DNA of 64,000 nt from Arenicola marina (GCA_964019135.1 OZ025248.1:30249670-30313669), one strand, 5' to 3'; counted from the stretch's first letter, positions 22,132-33,825 are shown. A program made the numbers and translations. The notes: a model not told the origin generated them from the letters alone.

Positions 22132-22530
22132 TCATATCAATACTGATCAAGGCCAAAATGTGTGTTTTGCTGTCATATGTCGCTGTCTATCTAGATCAGG
22201 GGCGGATCCAAGGAGGGTCCGACCCAGCGCCCCACCCCCCCCCCCCACCCTTGAGGGTCGACATTTATACCATTTATCATATGAAAACCGAAGCCGGCCT
22301 CCCTATCCCTCGTATCTGGATCCGGCCTTGAAAGCGGCCCCCCTTATCCAGATTTTCTGGATACGCTCCTGTAGATAACATCCTTATCGTGACACTGATT
22401 AAGGCCAAAATGTGTGGTTAGTTGTCATGCATTGCCGTCCATCTTGGTAATATTGTCTTTGTAATACTGACCAAGGCCCAAAGGTGTGTTCTGTTGTTAC
22501 ATAGCGCTGTCTATGTGGTTAACAAATGCA
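22132..22530. repeat. About 75-bp tandem repeat, 3 copies, first copy split by a MITE
   Basis: ACTGATCAAGGCCAAAATGT (about 22,142), ACTGATTAAGGCCAAAATGT (about 22,395) and ACTGACCAAGGCCCAAAGGT (about 22,466) start three units. Each continues to GTCATATGTCGCTGTCTATCT-like sequence. With the 175-bp MITE and its duplicated TAGAT removed, unit 1 has the same length as units 2 and 3. Confidence 0.8.
22197..22371 (+). mobile_element. MITE-C copy, 175 bp, with 5-bp target duplication
   Basis: The element runs from CAGGGGCGGATCC to GGATACGCTCCTG (inverted termini). It is flanked by TAGAT at 22,192-22,196 and 22,372-22,376. Internally CATTTATCATATGAAAACCG and AAGCCGGCCTCCCTATCC align with the reverse complement of the copy at 32,958-33,098. 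A 13-C tract lies inside the left end. The right terminus appears duplicated (TCTGGATCCGGCCTTG at about 22,314 before the final end). Confidence 0.8.
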
Positions 22531-22695
22531 TCGAAGCTTAATTTACGCAGCAAAATATATTCACTTGGCGATTTTGGTATATACCGGTAGATATGTTTAG
22601 CAACAAAGTAACGACAAAGCTGATATGCATAGGAAAAACGAACGCATCAAATCGAAAATACAACACACGCGACGAAAGTGAAAAAATTGTACAGG

Positions 22696-24205
22696 AAAGG
22701 TGGTCGTAGGAAAAGGTGGTCGTAAGGAAAGGTGGTCGTAAGGAAAGGAAGTAAGGAGAAATGGTCGTAAGTAAAATGGTCGTAAGGAAACGTGGTCGTA
22801 AGGAAAGGAAGTAAGGAAACGTGGTCGTAAGTAAAATGGTCGTAAGGAAAAATGACTGTAAGGAAAAAATGGTCATGAGGAAAGGTTGTCGTAAGGAAAG
22901 GTGGTCGTAAGGAAAGGTGGTCGTAAGGAAGGTGGTCGTACGGAACGGTGGTCGTAAGGAAAGGTGCCGTAAGGAAAGGTGGTCGTACGGAAAGGTGGTC
23001 GTAAGAAAAGGTGGTCGTAAGGAAAGGTGGTCGTAAGGAAGGTGGTCGTACGGAACGGTGGCCGTAAGGAAAGGTGGTCGTACGGAAAGGTGCCGTAAGG
23101 AAAGGTGGCCGTAAGGAAAGGTGGTCGTAAGGAAAGGTGGTCGTAAGGAAGATGGTCGTACGGAACGGTAGCCGTAAGGAAAGGTGCCGTAAGGAAAGGT
23201 GGTCGTACGGAAAGGTGGTCGTAAGGAAAGGTGGTCGTAAGGAAGGTGGTCGTACGGAACGGTGGCCGTAAGGAAAGGTGGTCGTACGAAAAGGTGGTCG
23301 TAAGGAAAGGTGGTCGTAAGTAAAATGGTCGTAAGGAAAAATAACCGTAAGGAAAAAATGGTCATGAGGAAAGGTTGTCGTAAGGAAAGGTGGTCGTAAG
23401 GAAAGGTGGTCGTAAGGAAGGTTGTCGTACGGAACGGTGGTCGTACGGAAAGGTGCCGTAAGGAAAGGTGGTCGTACGGAAAGGTGGTCGTAAGGAAAGA
23501 TGGTCGTACGGAAAGGTGGTCGTAAGGAAAGGTGGTCGTAAGGAAAGGTGGTCGTACGGAACGGTGGTCGTACGGAAAGGTGCCGTAAGGACAGGTGGTC
23601 GTACGGAAAGGTGGTCGTAAGGAAAGGTGGTCGTAAGGAAAGGTGGTCGTACGGAAAGGTGCCGTAAGGAAAGGTGGTCGTAAGGAAAGGTGGTCGTACG
23701 GAAAGGTGGTCGTAAGGAAAGGTGGTCGTAAGGAAAGGTGGTCGTAAGGAAAGGCAATCGTAAGGAAAGGTGGTCGTAAGGAAAGGTGGTCGTAAGGAAA
23801 GGTGGTCGTAAGGAAGGTGGTCGTACGGAACGGTGGTCGTAAGGAAGGTGGTCGTACGGAACGGTGGCCGTAAGGAAAGGTGGTCGTACGGAAAGGCACT
23901 CTCAACAAAAGGTCGTTGTAAGGAAATGCAGCCGCACCAAACGTGGTTGTAAGGAAATGCAGTCGTACGGAACATTGGTGGTAAGGAAAGGTGACCGTGA
24001 AGCGACGTGGTCGTAAGGAAACATAGTCGTGAGAAAAGGTGTTCGTAAGGAAAGTCGTAAGGACAGGTGGCGGTAAGGAAAGGTGGTCGTAAGGAAAGTC
24101 GTAAGGACAGGTGGCGGTAAGGAAAGGTGGTCGTAAGGAAAGGTAGTCGTAAGGAAAGGCAATCGTAAGGAAAGGTGGTCGTAAGGATAGGTAGTCGTAA
24201 CGGTT
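22696..24205. repeat. 16-bp satellite, about 95 units
   Basis: The core GGTGGTCGTAAGGAAA repeats every 16 bp, with GTCGTACGGAAC variants and 14- or 15-bp short units. Longer blocks recur (22,740-22,930 resembles 23,310-23,420), so there is higher-order structure. The minus strand unit TTTCCTTACGACCACC has no stop in any frame, which explains overlapping open frames of 456 and 540 codons rich in LTTTFPYDHLSLRPPF. Confidence 0.95.
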
Positions 24206-24360
24206 TAACCATATATATGAGGCTTGCCCCCCGCATTTGTCGACTGTAGGCCAAATCTACAGTGCCCATCGTTAAAACCTGAGATCCACATCCGTGTTAA
24301 CCAATTTCTGAAACTGTTCTGACACAATGGCCTGTTTATGGCGGGGAATTCGACGAAAGT

Positions 24361-24518
24361 CAGTGGCGAATCCACAGTGCCCCCCTCCCACCCCCCCTCC
24401 CCCCTTTCGTTTGAAAATAGGCGATAGAAAAACAAAACCGAAGAAGGGGCTCAGGGGGCACAGTCACTATTCTTTCTTCTGCACCCTTCTTGCAATTTTT
24501 ACGCTGAATCCGCGCCTG
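24361..24518 (+). mobile_element. MITE-C-like element, 158 bp, with 6-bp target duplication
   Basis: It begins CAGTGGCGAATCCACAG and ends CTGAATCCGCGCCTG, inverted relatives of the CAGGGGCGGATCC terminus. It is flanked by GAAAGT at 24,355-24,360 and 24,519-24,524. A C-rich tract follows the left end, as in the other copies. Its interior differs from the 22.2-kb copy, so it may be a sister subfamily. No coding capacity. Confidence 0.75.
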
Positions 24519-24764
24519 GAAAGTCCATCAACCCTCCCCACCCCCCTTCGTAAATTGCTGGCTTATATAAAGCTAGCGTCAACCCTTACAAATTGAATGT
24601 GCATTCATTCGAAAATAAAGATTACGTTTTTTGTATTCTCGCCACATAAACTAAAATTTGTGTCAGTTGTCAGATTCTATTGCTCGCGCAAGACGGGTGT
24701 AGCAGAAACACTATATAGTCTATATAATATGGTCTTATTGACAGCGTAGCGAGCTCACATGGTA

Positions 24765-25115
24765 ACATTCACAGATTCATCTGTAATCAGGCCATCAGTT
24801 CGGGCAATATATAGGCCATCTATAATGAGAACCAGGCACTGAGACCGACAGATTCATCTGTAATCAGAACTAGTCAGTGAGAAAGACAGATTGATCTTTA
24901 ATCAGAACCAGGCAGTGAGAATGACAGATTCATCCGTAATCAGAACCCCGTAGTGAGACCGACAGATTCATTTGTAATTAGAACTAAACAGTGATAACGA
25001 CAGATTCATCTGTGATCAGAACCAGGCAGCGAGAACGACAGATTCACTTGTAATCAGAACTAGGCAGTGAGACCGACAGATTCAACTGTACTCAGAATTA
25101 GGCAGTGAGACCAAG
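24765..25115. repeat. 38-bp tandem repeat, about 9 copies
   Basis: GACAGATTCATCTGTAATCA plus GAACYAGGCAGTGAGAMC recurs every 38 bp or so (24,847, 24,885, 24,923 and on). Copies differ by a few substitutions each. GATTCATCTGTAATC inside the unit is partly self-complementary at its ends. Confidence 0.85.
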
Positions 25116-25618
25116 CAATTCATTTATAGGCCGCACAAGCCACCGAGCTCCACGTTCATGACACTGTCCCTTCCCTAATGACCTAGCCTACTATTTATAT
25201 TCCGCCCTGATTACAACGACTAATTATTGTCCGAAGGCATTTCCCTTTGATGCCAGTCACCATGGCCTAGCTGGAGCCCGGAAAGCCTCACTGGAGGACC
25301 CTTTGCACAATTCCTTAACCCCCCCTCCCCCTTCCTACCCGTTCCTCCCTGCCTGCGGGGATGGACTGACCTGCGCGCCGGTCAACCAGCTATATTTGGC
25401 GTTCACGTCACGCGACAAGCAACTATGGAATAATCAGGTCACGTGCCTGAGTCACGTGTCCGACCTCTAGCGGTGTAATTACTGACGCTGTAACGGTTCT
25501 TGAGGCTGATGGGCATGTCACGTGGTCCTGCAGATATCGGCGCGCCCTCAAGATAGAGGAAAATTTTAAATCCATGTTGGTTTTTCGGGATATGCTCATT
25601 TCAGTGCTAGGGGTAGGA
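25116..25618. other. Unrecognised DNA
   Basis: About 500 bp. C tracts lie near 25,318-25,330. No gene or repeat recognised. Confidence 0.5.
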
Positions 25619-25632
25619 TAGGTACACATCAA

Positions 25633-25821
25633 GGAATGGAATGTTGGTGTTTTAGGCCACTTTTGTGCACATACAGGCTAAATTGGGCCAAGGAACCTCC
25701 CGAGACGATGAAGGATGAAGGAATGAAACATGCTCCAGATTAGGTGCCCGAGCCCGGATTCGAACCCAGGACCTATTGATCTGCGGTCTAGTGCGCTAAC
25801 CACTACACCAGGGAGGCCCCC
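25633..25821 (-). mobile_element. SINE-B, complete copy with 13-bp target duplication
   Basis: On the minus strand it starts GGGGCCTCCCTGGTGTAGTG, with an A-box-like TGGTGTAGTGGTTAGCGC and a B-box GGTTCGAATCC about 40 bp later. This is a tRNA-like head with an RNA polymerase III promoter. The body continues through TTCATCCTTCATCGTCTCGG and GTGCACAAAAGTGG. AGGTACACATCAA flanks it at 25,620-25,632 and 25,822-25,834. The target duplication shows LINE-type retrotransposition and fixes the ends. I call it a SINE rather than a tRNA gene because the acceptor strands do not close and the body is shared with 15.8 kb. Confidence 0.88.
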
Positions 25822-25834
25822 AGGTACACATCAA

Positions 25835-26740
25835 AGCCACCCTAATTATACAGTTACTGTGTAATGCCTATGCGTATGGTGCGGTATGTAAACGCATATC
25901 CAAAGTTTCAAAATGTGTTATGGTGAAATTCAGGTTCAGAAAACTGCTTGCATTTACGTGTTCTTGTTGCTGAGATAATTACGTATTGTATTATACGATT
26001 CTTTGCCCCGAACTACCACGTGCGTACACTTTGACGTATACGACCGTAGTTGACACAAATTGGTCTTATCTATTCTGACAGATACGACACATTTGAAGCG
26101 CACACATATGTGTCGTAACTGTGCTCTGCTATTGCGGAACCCATAGGTACATTTCTCCAACCCTCATGACGAAATGGGTGATCTCACAATTCGATTTTTG
26201 AAGAAGACGAGGCGACAGACTCCAAGATGCATGGACCGATGTGGGTGGCCACAACACACAGCAAATCTTTCACCGTGACCAGGAGGCCTGCAGGAAGTAG
26301 AATAAAGCCCCACTTCGTCCTAGTAACACTTTGTGTGATATTCGAATACAGACCCCCAGCCAAAGTGAATGGGTTTCTGTGGGGATTACCCGTTCCTATG
26401 GCATGTAGCCCAAACGTGCCAACATTCGCAAGACTTCGTTTGTCGTAAATGGCGCAGCACTAATGTAATGTGGTGGGTACGTGGCACGCTTGTAGTTTAG
26501 TTATTTGTTGGGCCCGGTCCGGCCTCGGGGGGCAGCCTCACATTCTGGGCCCCCGGTAAGTGTTGTCTTAACACATCTGGAGGAGCGTACGCACGTAGAA
26601 GTGAGAATTCCTCAGAAGAAATGGAAGCGAGGAACCCTTTCGTCTTCGATGTGTCTTTAACGAAATAGGCGGGAGCCATGCCTAGCGTCTAGCATCATAG
26701 GCGTCTTGCTAGTACTACAATTAGGATAATGTATAACTCT
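25835..26740. other. Unrecognised DNA
   Basis: About 900 bp. A 60-codon open frame on the minus strand (26,497-26,679; starts MAPAYFVKDTSKTKGF) has ordinary, non-repetitive composition, but I recognise no family and no splice context supports it. Confidence 0.45.
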
Positions 26741-26744
26741 ACCC

Positions 26745-27085
26745 TTGTTACAATTAAAGGTTTGTAATATAAACTATGTAATATCACAAATATGATTGCT
26801 GGAAATAAGCAGCATATGGCAAATGTTTGTTAACAATATGAAGTGATATTACAAATAATGGTGTGTAATATTAGTATACGGTTGTAATAAAAAGTGATAT
26901 TACGAAATAAAACCGTTTTACAATATAAAGAAACATGACAAATGAAGGTTTCTACTATGAAGTAAAATTATGAACGATGGCTTATAATTTAAAATTAGGT
27001 AATTAAATTAAGTAATAAACGGTGGCTTACAACATAAAGCAGTATAACAAATAATGGTTTGTATACTAATTTTACGAAAGCAAAT
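26745..27085. repeat. AT-rich degenerate tandem repeat
   Basis: GGTTTGTAATATAAA-, AATATTACAAATAATGGT- and AAAGTGATATTACRAA-like phrases recur about every 40-45 bp across 340 bp. Unit boundaries are blurred by substitutions and small indels. Confidence 0.65.
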
Positions 27086-27089
27086 ATTG

Positions 27090-29520
27090 CTGGCTTCCGA
27101 TGGAGTATATTTACGGATACAAAATATTTGTGTATCGAACCGGGCGGAAAAAGGGCGGAAAACTTTAAGTCCTAAGGCTAAATATTGTTATCAGAACGTG
27201 ATCGCGACCGAGAACGACATCACGTAATAGAAGCGGCTTTATCTAAATGCTCATAAGGTCTGGAACTGAAATAAACAACAACCGTTTACGTGCATAACCA
27301 GAACCAAGAAGAAATAGAAAGGGCTAAAGCGCATTTAAGACCTGGGGATGCTCATTGAGTGGGGGCAGCGAACTCCTGCCCTCCGAGATCAGAACTAACG
27401 AAGACCAAAAAATCCAGATTTTGGAGGAGGTATTTGGGCGCGGTAGGTCTCGTAAATAACGTACACTCTCGATTGGGGTGTAATCCGCTATCATTATCTT
27501 TCAAAGCACACTCTCCGAGGGCTTAACCCCGGGGTTCCTAATGCCGGCATAAAGCCACTCCCCTGTCCGAGTCCGGCCGCCCTTGTGACCCCGCCCCCAC
27601 CCGCCCACCTAGCCGCCCGCCCGCCACCCCCTGCCCGCCCCTCACATCCACTGGGCACCGACAGGGCGAGCCCCATCACCCCCACTGCCCTGACGCACTA
27701 CCTCACCGTGCCCTGACGCACCACCTCACCGCCCCCCCCCCCACCCCCCCCCCCCCGCCCCCGCCGCCACTAAACACCTATGACGCAAGCCCATGAGCTG
27801 TGGGTTAGGGTTTAGAGGTGGGCTCGTGTGGGGTATGAGGGAGGGAGATTGTCCTAGCAATATGGCTGACCGTCTCCCAGCCCTTCCCACCCGCTCCGCC
27901 CAAGCTCTCAGCGTGGAAACAAAGGACCCAAGGGCAAATGTTTTAGCCCCCAATGAATTACACATGGAGAGGTTTCAGCTCCCCCTGTTGGGGAGATGGA
28001 CCTTGGGTTTTGAGGCCGGTAATCAACTGTTTATGCCCGGTCTATGAATGGCCTCATTTCAGGGGGCAGGCGGGCGATGAGGACTTTAAGATTCACGGTA
28101 TAAAGGAGGCATAACACCGACCACTCGTCTTCACAGCATCGGAAGGAGAGTGATCCGGAAGTGGAGTCAGGGTCGGTGTGGGTGGGGTGAGGGGGGAGGG
28201 GTGCTAGTAGTAGGATGAGTTGCTGGTGAGGCGCCTATCCCTCGAGGCGGAGGGGGGGGGGCGGGGCACGTGCCTTTTGCCTTTAGTCCAGCCAAATGGA
28301 GAGCACGTGCCCGCAGTGCCCCCAGTGCCCCCCCTGGATCCAGCACTGGGTTACTGCTGGAGAAGTAAGTGGGTAGTCAGATGACGGTGCAATAATACCA
28401 AAAAGAAAGAATACTAACAGTAAAGAATTAATGTTTTATACTTTGAGCAGCTGCAAGGCACCTAGTCGATTATTTAAAAAAAAGATATCACATTACATCA
28501 AATTGCAAAATGGTAGAATAAAGGATCTAATTATTTCTTTTCCTGCATAGCAGAATTGTAAGACAATTATAGCTCCCTTCAATCGCACGCCACACACTCC
28601 CACCCTCACTCCCACCGAAACCCAAGGGATGTCCAATATATAGACTGAGCTTCTCAGCGAGCTACGCCTGCACGACATCTTTATGTCTTGTTCTCATTGT
28701 AAGCTCTAAATGACAGTGACACAGCTGGAGAAGTAATCCTCGTCTCCAAAGTCAACATGAGTCCACATGTTCAATACACCCAGATGTTAAAAGGACACAA
28801 GTACATTAAGATTTCTATGGCAACGTTTGCTTTGTTTTGCCCTATTTACATTTCACAGTGGTCGAATAGCCCCGCATGACGTTCTCGTCGGCATGGCAAC
28901 AGCATGTAAATCGATCGCGACTTCCAAGTTACCATGATTCCATGCTGACTATGGCTGAACGCTGCTCGCACTCACTCCATCATCTCTGAGAGTTATCATT
29001 ATTTCAGGAACAGATCTTTATTCTGCTAATATATTGTGCGGCGACGTCGTGGCTACTTGTGTTTTATGGCAGGATATCTTTTCTTGGCATACAGCAGATG
29101 AAAGTGAATCCGAAGTGATTTTGAAAGCGACGTTTTTTCGAAAAGGATGAATAGAAATGTCTTACAGTTGCAATTCCTTGCAATATATCTTATAAATAGT
29201 TTTGCCATCATTTGAAAGCTCGTTCAGCTTATAATGGATTTGATAAAAATGTTACTAGATTTTGGTTAGACCTTAATGTATCTGATGGATCCAATTTCGA
29301 TCAAGCAAATATGATTGATGAAATCCATGAAATCCAGTATGTAATACCGTTTCTGTGCATACTTATAACAACCGTAGATCATTTTCGCATCACTGACCGG
29401 AAGTTGATTTATATCCACCGCTACCAAACCAAGCTCCCCCGCATGGTGGCGCTACGCAAGCTCCGCCCTTTACTGCTGCTGTCGGCCGGGATTCTTCATT
29501 CTTCAAGATTCTTGAAAAAC
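27090..29520. other. Unrecognised DNA with a GC/C-rich centre
   Basis: 27,540-27,790 is C-rich with a 23-bp duplication (CCCTGACGCACYACCTCACC at about 27,688 and 27,711) and C homopolymers. 28,180-28,350 has G runs. The remainder is ordinary sequence. Open frames are short and show no domain. Confidence 0.5.
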
Positions 29521-29522
29521 GA

Positions 29523-29834
29523 TCAAAATCCGCTGTAATTTCTTGCCACATTATAATTCGCAAGAATAAAACATAAAAATAACGAGCCTTGTGTATTTAT
29601 ACAGGAAAAAACATCTTGTATCCTTTCAAAAAAGTTATGCTGGGTCCCGGCACTAATTTGTAGAAATGTGCGGCGCATTTGTCCGATCAATTTGCGCAGC
29701 GCCGCCCTCGCGAGCGGATGTGCAAAGGGATTGAGGCAGTTGGCGACAACAGATATATAATGGAGCCCTAGCGGAGTGCGTCGAAGGCAGAGAGTACTGA
29801 ACGAAGAGAACCCGAAATCCATAAATAGCGTCAC
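29523..29834 (-). other. Open frame with a weak GPCR TM7-like segment
   Basis: A 104-codon open stretch on the minus strand contains LGLHYISVVANCLNPFAHPL followed by a basic ARAALRKLIGQMRR. The order (hydrophobic segment, N-P-x2 in place of NPxxY, then basic amphipathic helix) loosely resembles the seventh transmembrane segment and helix 8 of a rhodopsin-family receptor. The tyrosine of NPxxY is H here, no ATG is usable, and no companion exon with TM1-TM6 was found within the window. It could be a receptor exon, a decayed pseudogene piece or chance. Confidence 0.15.
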
Positions 29835-29839
29835 ACCTC

Positions 29840-31265
29840 CTAATTCTTCAGATTTCGGACCTCGTCAGCGAGACGACAAGTGCCAGACGCTGATAAGAGA
29901 TCCAGCATGAAAGTGGGACAATAGGTCGAGCATTTCATTATTGTATCATATATGATCCGGTAATAAAAATGATAAAATAAACATTAAAACGCTTTCGAAA
30001 GGCAACTTTATCATAAGCACAGTTTAATTATCAGTGTCGAAAATGAGGCATTTATATATTAAGACAAAAGCAAAAAGCATTGAACAATATCGCTGCAAGT
30101 TGTCCCACAATGGTTGAGAATCCCGTATTTATCATTGTGCTATTTTACACCGCTGGTATTGGCCTGTTGTTTCGGCCAAGGCCCGAGCAGCAAACGACAT
30201 TTCATTGCTTTTAATTTGTCTGGAGCATGACAGATATATTACAGTGGTATGGAATTGGGTGATATATGGCCCTGAAGTATTATTAAGTTGACCTCATTTC
30301 CCGGTTTTACTTTGAATACTCTAGATATCTTATTATACCCTTAGCTCTACTTCTTCCTTTGGCTTTATTGGTTACCAAACTTTCGCACTGGGCGATGCTG
30401 GCTTGAGATATAAGAACGTAATAACCGAGTCTTATTCATCAAATCTCGGCCCATCCAACCCACCCACCCCCTCACCCCGCCTTAATCAACATTTGATTAC
30501 AACAGACATATATTTACCCTCACGTTTCCCTTTTCGGGAAGAATCTGATGCTATTCACCAATCCTGCGCACTTCAGAACGATAAAGTCTTTCATTGGAGG
30601 GGATACATATCGAATCCTCCCAAGAGGTATAATTGCCAGAGGGAGGGAACTGGCTACACACAAGCTAGCCCCTACAGGGGCCCCCTAGCAATATGCGATA
30701 AAACTTTATACAGATGGCTCTGCCACAGAACGGGACAAATTGGAGAAAAGGGAGTATTCAATTTATCAGCTGGGCAATAAAGCATGTTTGTTTTCATTCC
30801 GGACGGCCAAGGGTGAAGTTGGCTCCTACCAGAATGAGGAGAAACCTTTTTGGAACACTTCTCACTGATATCCCCTCCTCTGCTCTCAATACTGGGCGCA
30901 TTTCTTTGGTAACCCGAGTATATCCCCAAGGTGGACCGAATACGCACATTACACGTCGGTAGACCGCCCGACATTTCTTTCACCCGGATATGGGTGCGCG
31001 CGCATCCTTTCGGTATGTGGAGTGCCCCGTTCTAAACAGCTTGGGACATTCGGGCGACTGATTAAAAAGGGAATGAGAGTGGGTTGGTTCCAGTGCCCAT
31101 ATGTGAACCGAATGTGAACGACGTGTGCATATTATTCGAATAGGCATGTCCCTATCGGCACGCCGGGAAGTGCCATGTCACGTGTTGCGGGTCCCGGGCG
31201 GGATACCGAAACTGGCAGAAAGAAATGTGCCGACTGTGAAGATGCGCCGTGGTCGGGACGTACAG
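29840..31265. other. Unrecognised DNA
   Basis: About 1.4 kb of ordinary composition with no gene, SINE head or terminal repeat that I recognise. The longest frames (30,403-30,780 + and 30,672-30,983 -) overlap each other and have no domain. Confidence 0.5.
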
Positions 31266-31275
31266 TACTCGATGG

Positions 31276-31532
31276 TTGGTTGTATATTGAGGACGCTTTA
31301 TCCATTTTGGTCATATCGCGTCAATGGGAGAAGGAAAGGAGAGTGGAGCCATGTACCCGGGGGTGACCCCCTACTCTTTATGAAGAAGGACATGGGATCT
31401 TTATCCTGCGACCACACAGACATGGCCACACCGGGGCTCGAACAATCAATCCACGTGCCGTTAAGCACTCAGGTGGCCAGAGCACTCAATGCAAGCGCCC
31501 TAGCCCACTGAGCTACCCGGCCGGCCCCTCAC
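31276..31532 (-). mobile_element. SINE-A, complete copy with 9-bp target duplication
   Basis: On the minus strand it starts GGGGCCGGCCGGGTAGCTCA with an A-box (TAGCTCAGTGGGCTAG) and a B-box-like TTGTTCGAGCCC. The body runs through GTGTGGTCGCAGGATAAAGA and CATGGCTCCACTCTCC to TTGACGCGATATGACC, with an ACAACCAAC 3' tail. ACTCGATGG occurs on both sides (31,267-31,275 and 31,533-31,541) as a target duplication. It is the reference copy for the fragments at 3.4, 10.2 and 48.8 kb. Mobilised in trans by an unknown LINE. Confidence 0.9.
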
Positions 31533-31544
31533 ACTCGATGGAAG

Positions 31545-32950
31545 ACCTGACCAACTGAGTCCCTATCAAGGGACGTTCGATCCCGTCATCTAACTGTCCC
31601 AATAGGTTCCATGGACCAGTTTTGCACATGTCTGTGCAAACATGATTCAGGAGGTGGAGTCGAGTTTACACCTTTTGCGGTTGACCTCACATTACACCCC
31701 CAAACATCATTAGTTTTTGTCATTACTTATGTTATTACATCGGCTTTTTTTTCAATTTCTTTAATTTATTGGCGTAAATCGATGCATAATTCAGTAAGGA
31801 CTATAACACCGGGTCCACTCATGTAGTTGGAAAGGTCGAGGGACATGTTAGTACTCTCATCCCAAAATCTTACACTGTCTTTATGGCGTACTAGCCTAAT
31901 CATAAGTAATATCTTGATGGCTTTGGTGACATTGTTACGACCACCTCACTCTTATATCTGTGCCTTTAAAATGGATAAAAACTGAAAATACTCGACCGCG
32001 TCCACGTGATGTAGTGCTTTCTCGCTGCGCAGCGATGTGCTACAGGGGATTCATAAATATGATGGAGAGAAAAACGCACTCTAGCAGCGTAAATGTATTG
32101 CCTGTGTGTCCCAATCACGCATCCATGCGCTCTCATTCGGCGTAACCACCCCCAAAAGTACCTTCCGCGCTCTATCCATTCTGATGCCTGGTCGACTTGG
32201 CATTACGCTGCTGGCCGAACGAAATCTCGTAGAGTCACGCCGATGAGCTCTCTCGCAGGGCCGATATGTCGCGCGATTCCCGCCAGGCGTACAGATGGGG
32301 CACATTACAAGATCGGATTTATTCTTCATAGGCGTCGCCCGGTGGAGGTAAGTTAGAGGCACTAATGTCGGGGCTGGGACCCGAGCGGCCAAAGGGCACT
32401 TTCTGGCCACCGACATGCAAAACTTTCCGCCACGCGGCGCTAACCCCACCGATCAACATAGGAAAACTCCGCCCCCCCCCCCCCGGAGGCACTGCAAGCC
32501 TGACGGGCCGGTCAAGAGTGCCACTGCGGCGCGGTAAGGCAACTGACGTTAAGCGCGGTACTTGGATCAAAATGAAACGAGGCATTGGAACTAGCATGTC
32601 AATGAAGGATCCGTGACATGGTGGCATCGTACACAGGAGCAAACATACCGGGTATATTGACATTAAGAACGACGATGAACAACACGCTCAGTACTGTTAT
32701 CTCAGCGATTTAGTGAAGAATATGCAAAGACACGGCAAGAAGGAGATATTTCACTAACATATCGTCTTTGTGTGATAGTTGATTTAGGTCTACTGGCTCG
32801 AATCAACGTTATCGTTATTCAGTACTTTAATGACCTCACAACGGAAGGTGATGTATCATGATTAATTGACCTTGCAACTATTTGGGAAACCTGATTCGGA
32901 CATTTAACTCGGCCAACCGTCAGCCTCTTCGGACCAGGCGGTTCGACCGG
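31545..32950. other. Unrecognised DNA with a C tract
   Basis: About 1.4 kb. A 13-C run near 32,470. Overlapping open frames at 32,081-32,663 on both strands show no recognisable domain. Confidence 0.5.
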
Positions 32951-32957
32951 GAGGTTT

Positions 32958-33098
32958 CAGGATCGGATCTCCAGATATACTGGATATGGGGGGCCGGTTT
33001 TGGTTTTCGTATGTTAAATGATATAAATTATATAAATTTCGGCCTAAAAATGGGAGGCCAGAGCTGGGTCGCCCCCCCCCCCCCTGGATCCGCCCCTG
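32958..33098 (-). mobile_element. MITE-C copy, 141 bp, inverted relative to 22.2 kb
   Basis: The ends are CAGGATCGGATCTCCAG and CTGGATCCGCCCCTG. A C tract sits just inside the right end. The interior, read on the minus strand, gives CATTTAACATACGAAAACCA and CCGGCCCCCCATATCC, matching the 22.2-kb copy. No target duplication is evident, so it is probably older or the flanks have changed. Confidence 0.75.
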
Positions 33099-33099
33099 C

Positions 33100-33822
33100 A
33101 CCAGCTGACCGTCAGGACCAACAGCGTGCCTTTTCTCGCCCCCCACCCCAATCCTCCTTACCTCCCCTGTTTTTGAAAAACATCAATCTGGGTGGAAATC
33201 GTGCCCTACACCCCTATGGGATAAATATATATCTGCAGCCACCGAGATGACATAAAAAATTCCTTTATATAGTGTAAACATCCTGCACATGAGAAATGAA
33301 ACCTTGCGGCCATGTCACCACAGTGCCACTAATACGAATGAGGGTCGGGCCGGTCCGCCCATCGCTCACATACTACATAAATATGTAGTTAGTCCCAAGT
33401 CCGTCACTTCAGGAAAATCGTTACCACTAATGCTACCTAGGGCGCCGAGTTTTGTCACATTGGCAGGAATATGGGGCGTGTTTCTGAATGGAGTCCATTT
33501 AGTGTGTCGATAGGTTGTCGCACATTTATATATACGGTCGACGGTCCTATATATATATATATATACATGCATGGCCCAGTCCCACAAACTGAACAAGTTG
33601 ACGGATGCCCTGGGGCTAGGAAGGGGGTATGGAGGGGGAGATAGGCGGGGGTCGGGAGTCGGGGAGACGGGGGTAGGGGTGTGGGAGAGACGGGGATAGG
33701 GGGCTTATTTCGGGCGCCTGCATGAGATGTTTTCCTTAACTCTCGTCACCGAACCTACGTGAGCCAACCCGGAAGTCCCTCATTATCGCTCACCCCCACT
33801 TTCTATCCTTTTTTTTTTTTAA
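33100..33822. other. Unrecognised DNA with a short (TA)n
   Basis: It contains an 18-bp TATA run at 33,548-33,565 and a G-rich stretch at 33,615-33,710. No gene recognised. Confidence 0.5.
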
Positions 33823-33825
33823 ATG

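Noticed and set aside
22538-24269. Overlapping 456- and 540-codon minus frames (LTTTFPYDHLSLRPPF)
   Set aside because: The 16-bp unit lacks stops on that strand in all frames. Overlapping frames of equal quality argue against coding.
25745-25821. tRNA gene on the minus strand
   Set aside because: A and B boxes are present, but acceptor strands do not pair. The head is joined to a body shared with other loci and bounded by target duplications, so it is a SINE.
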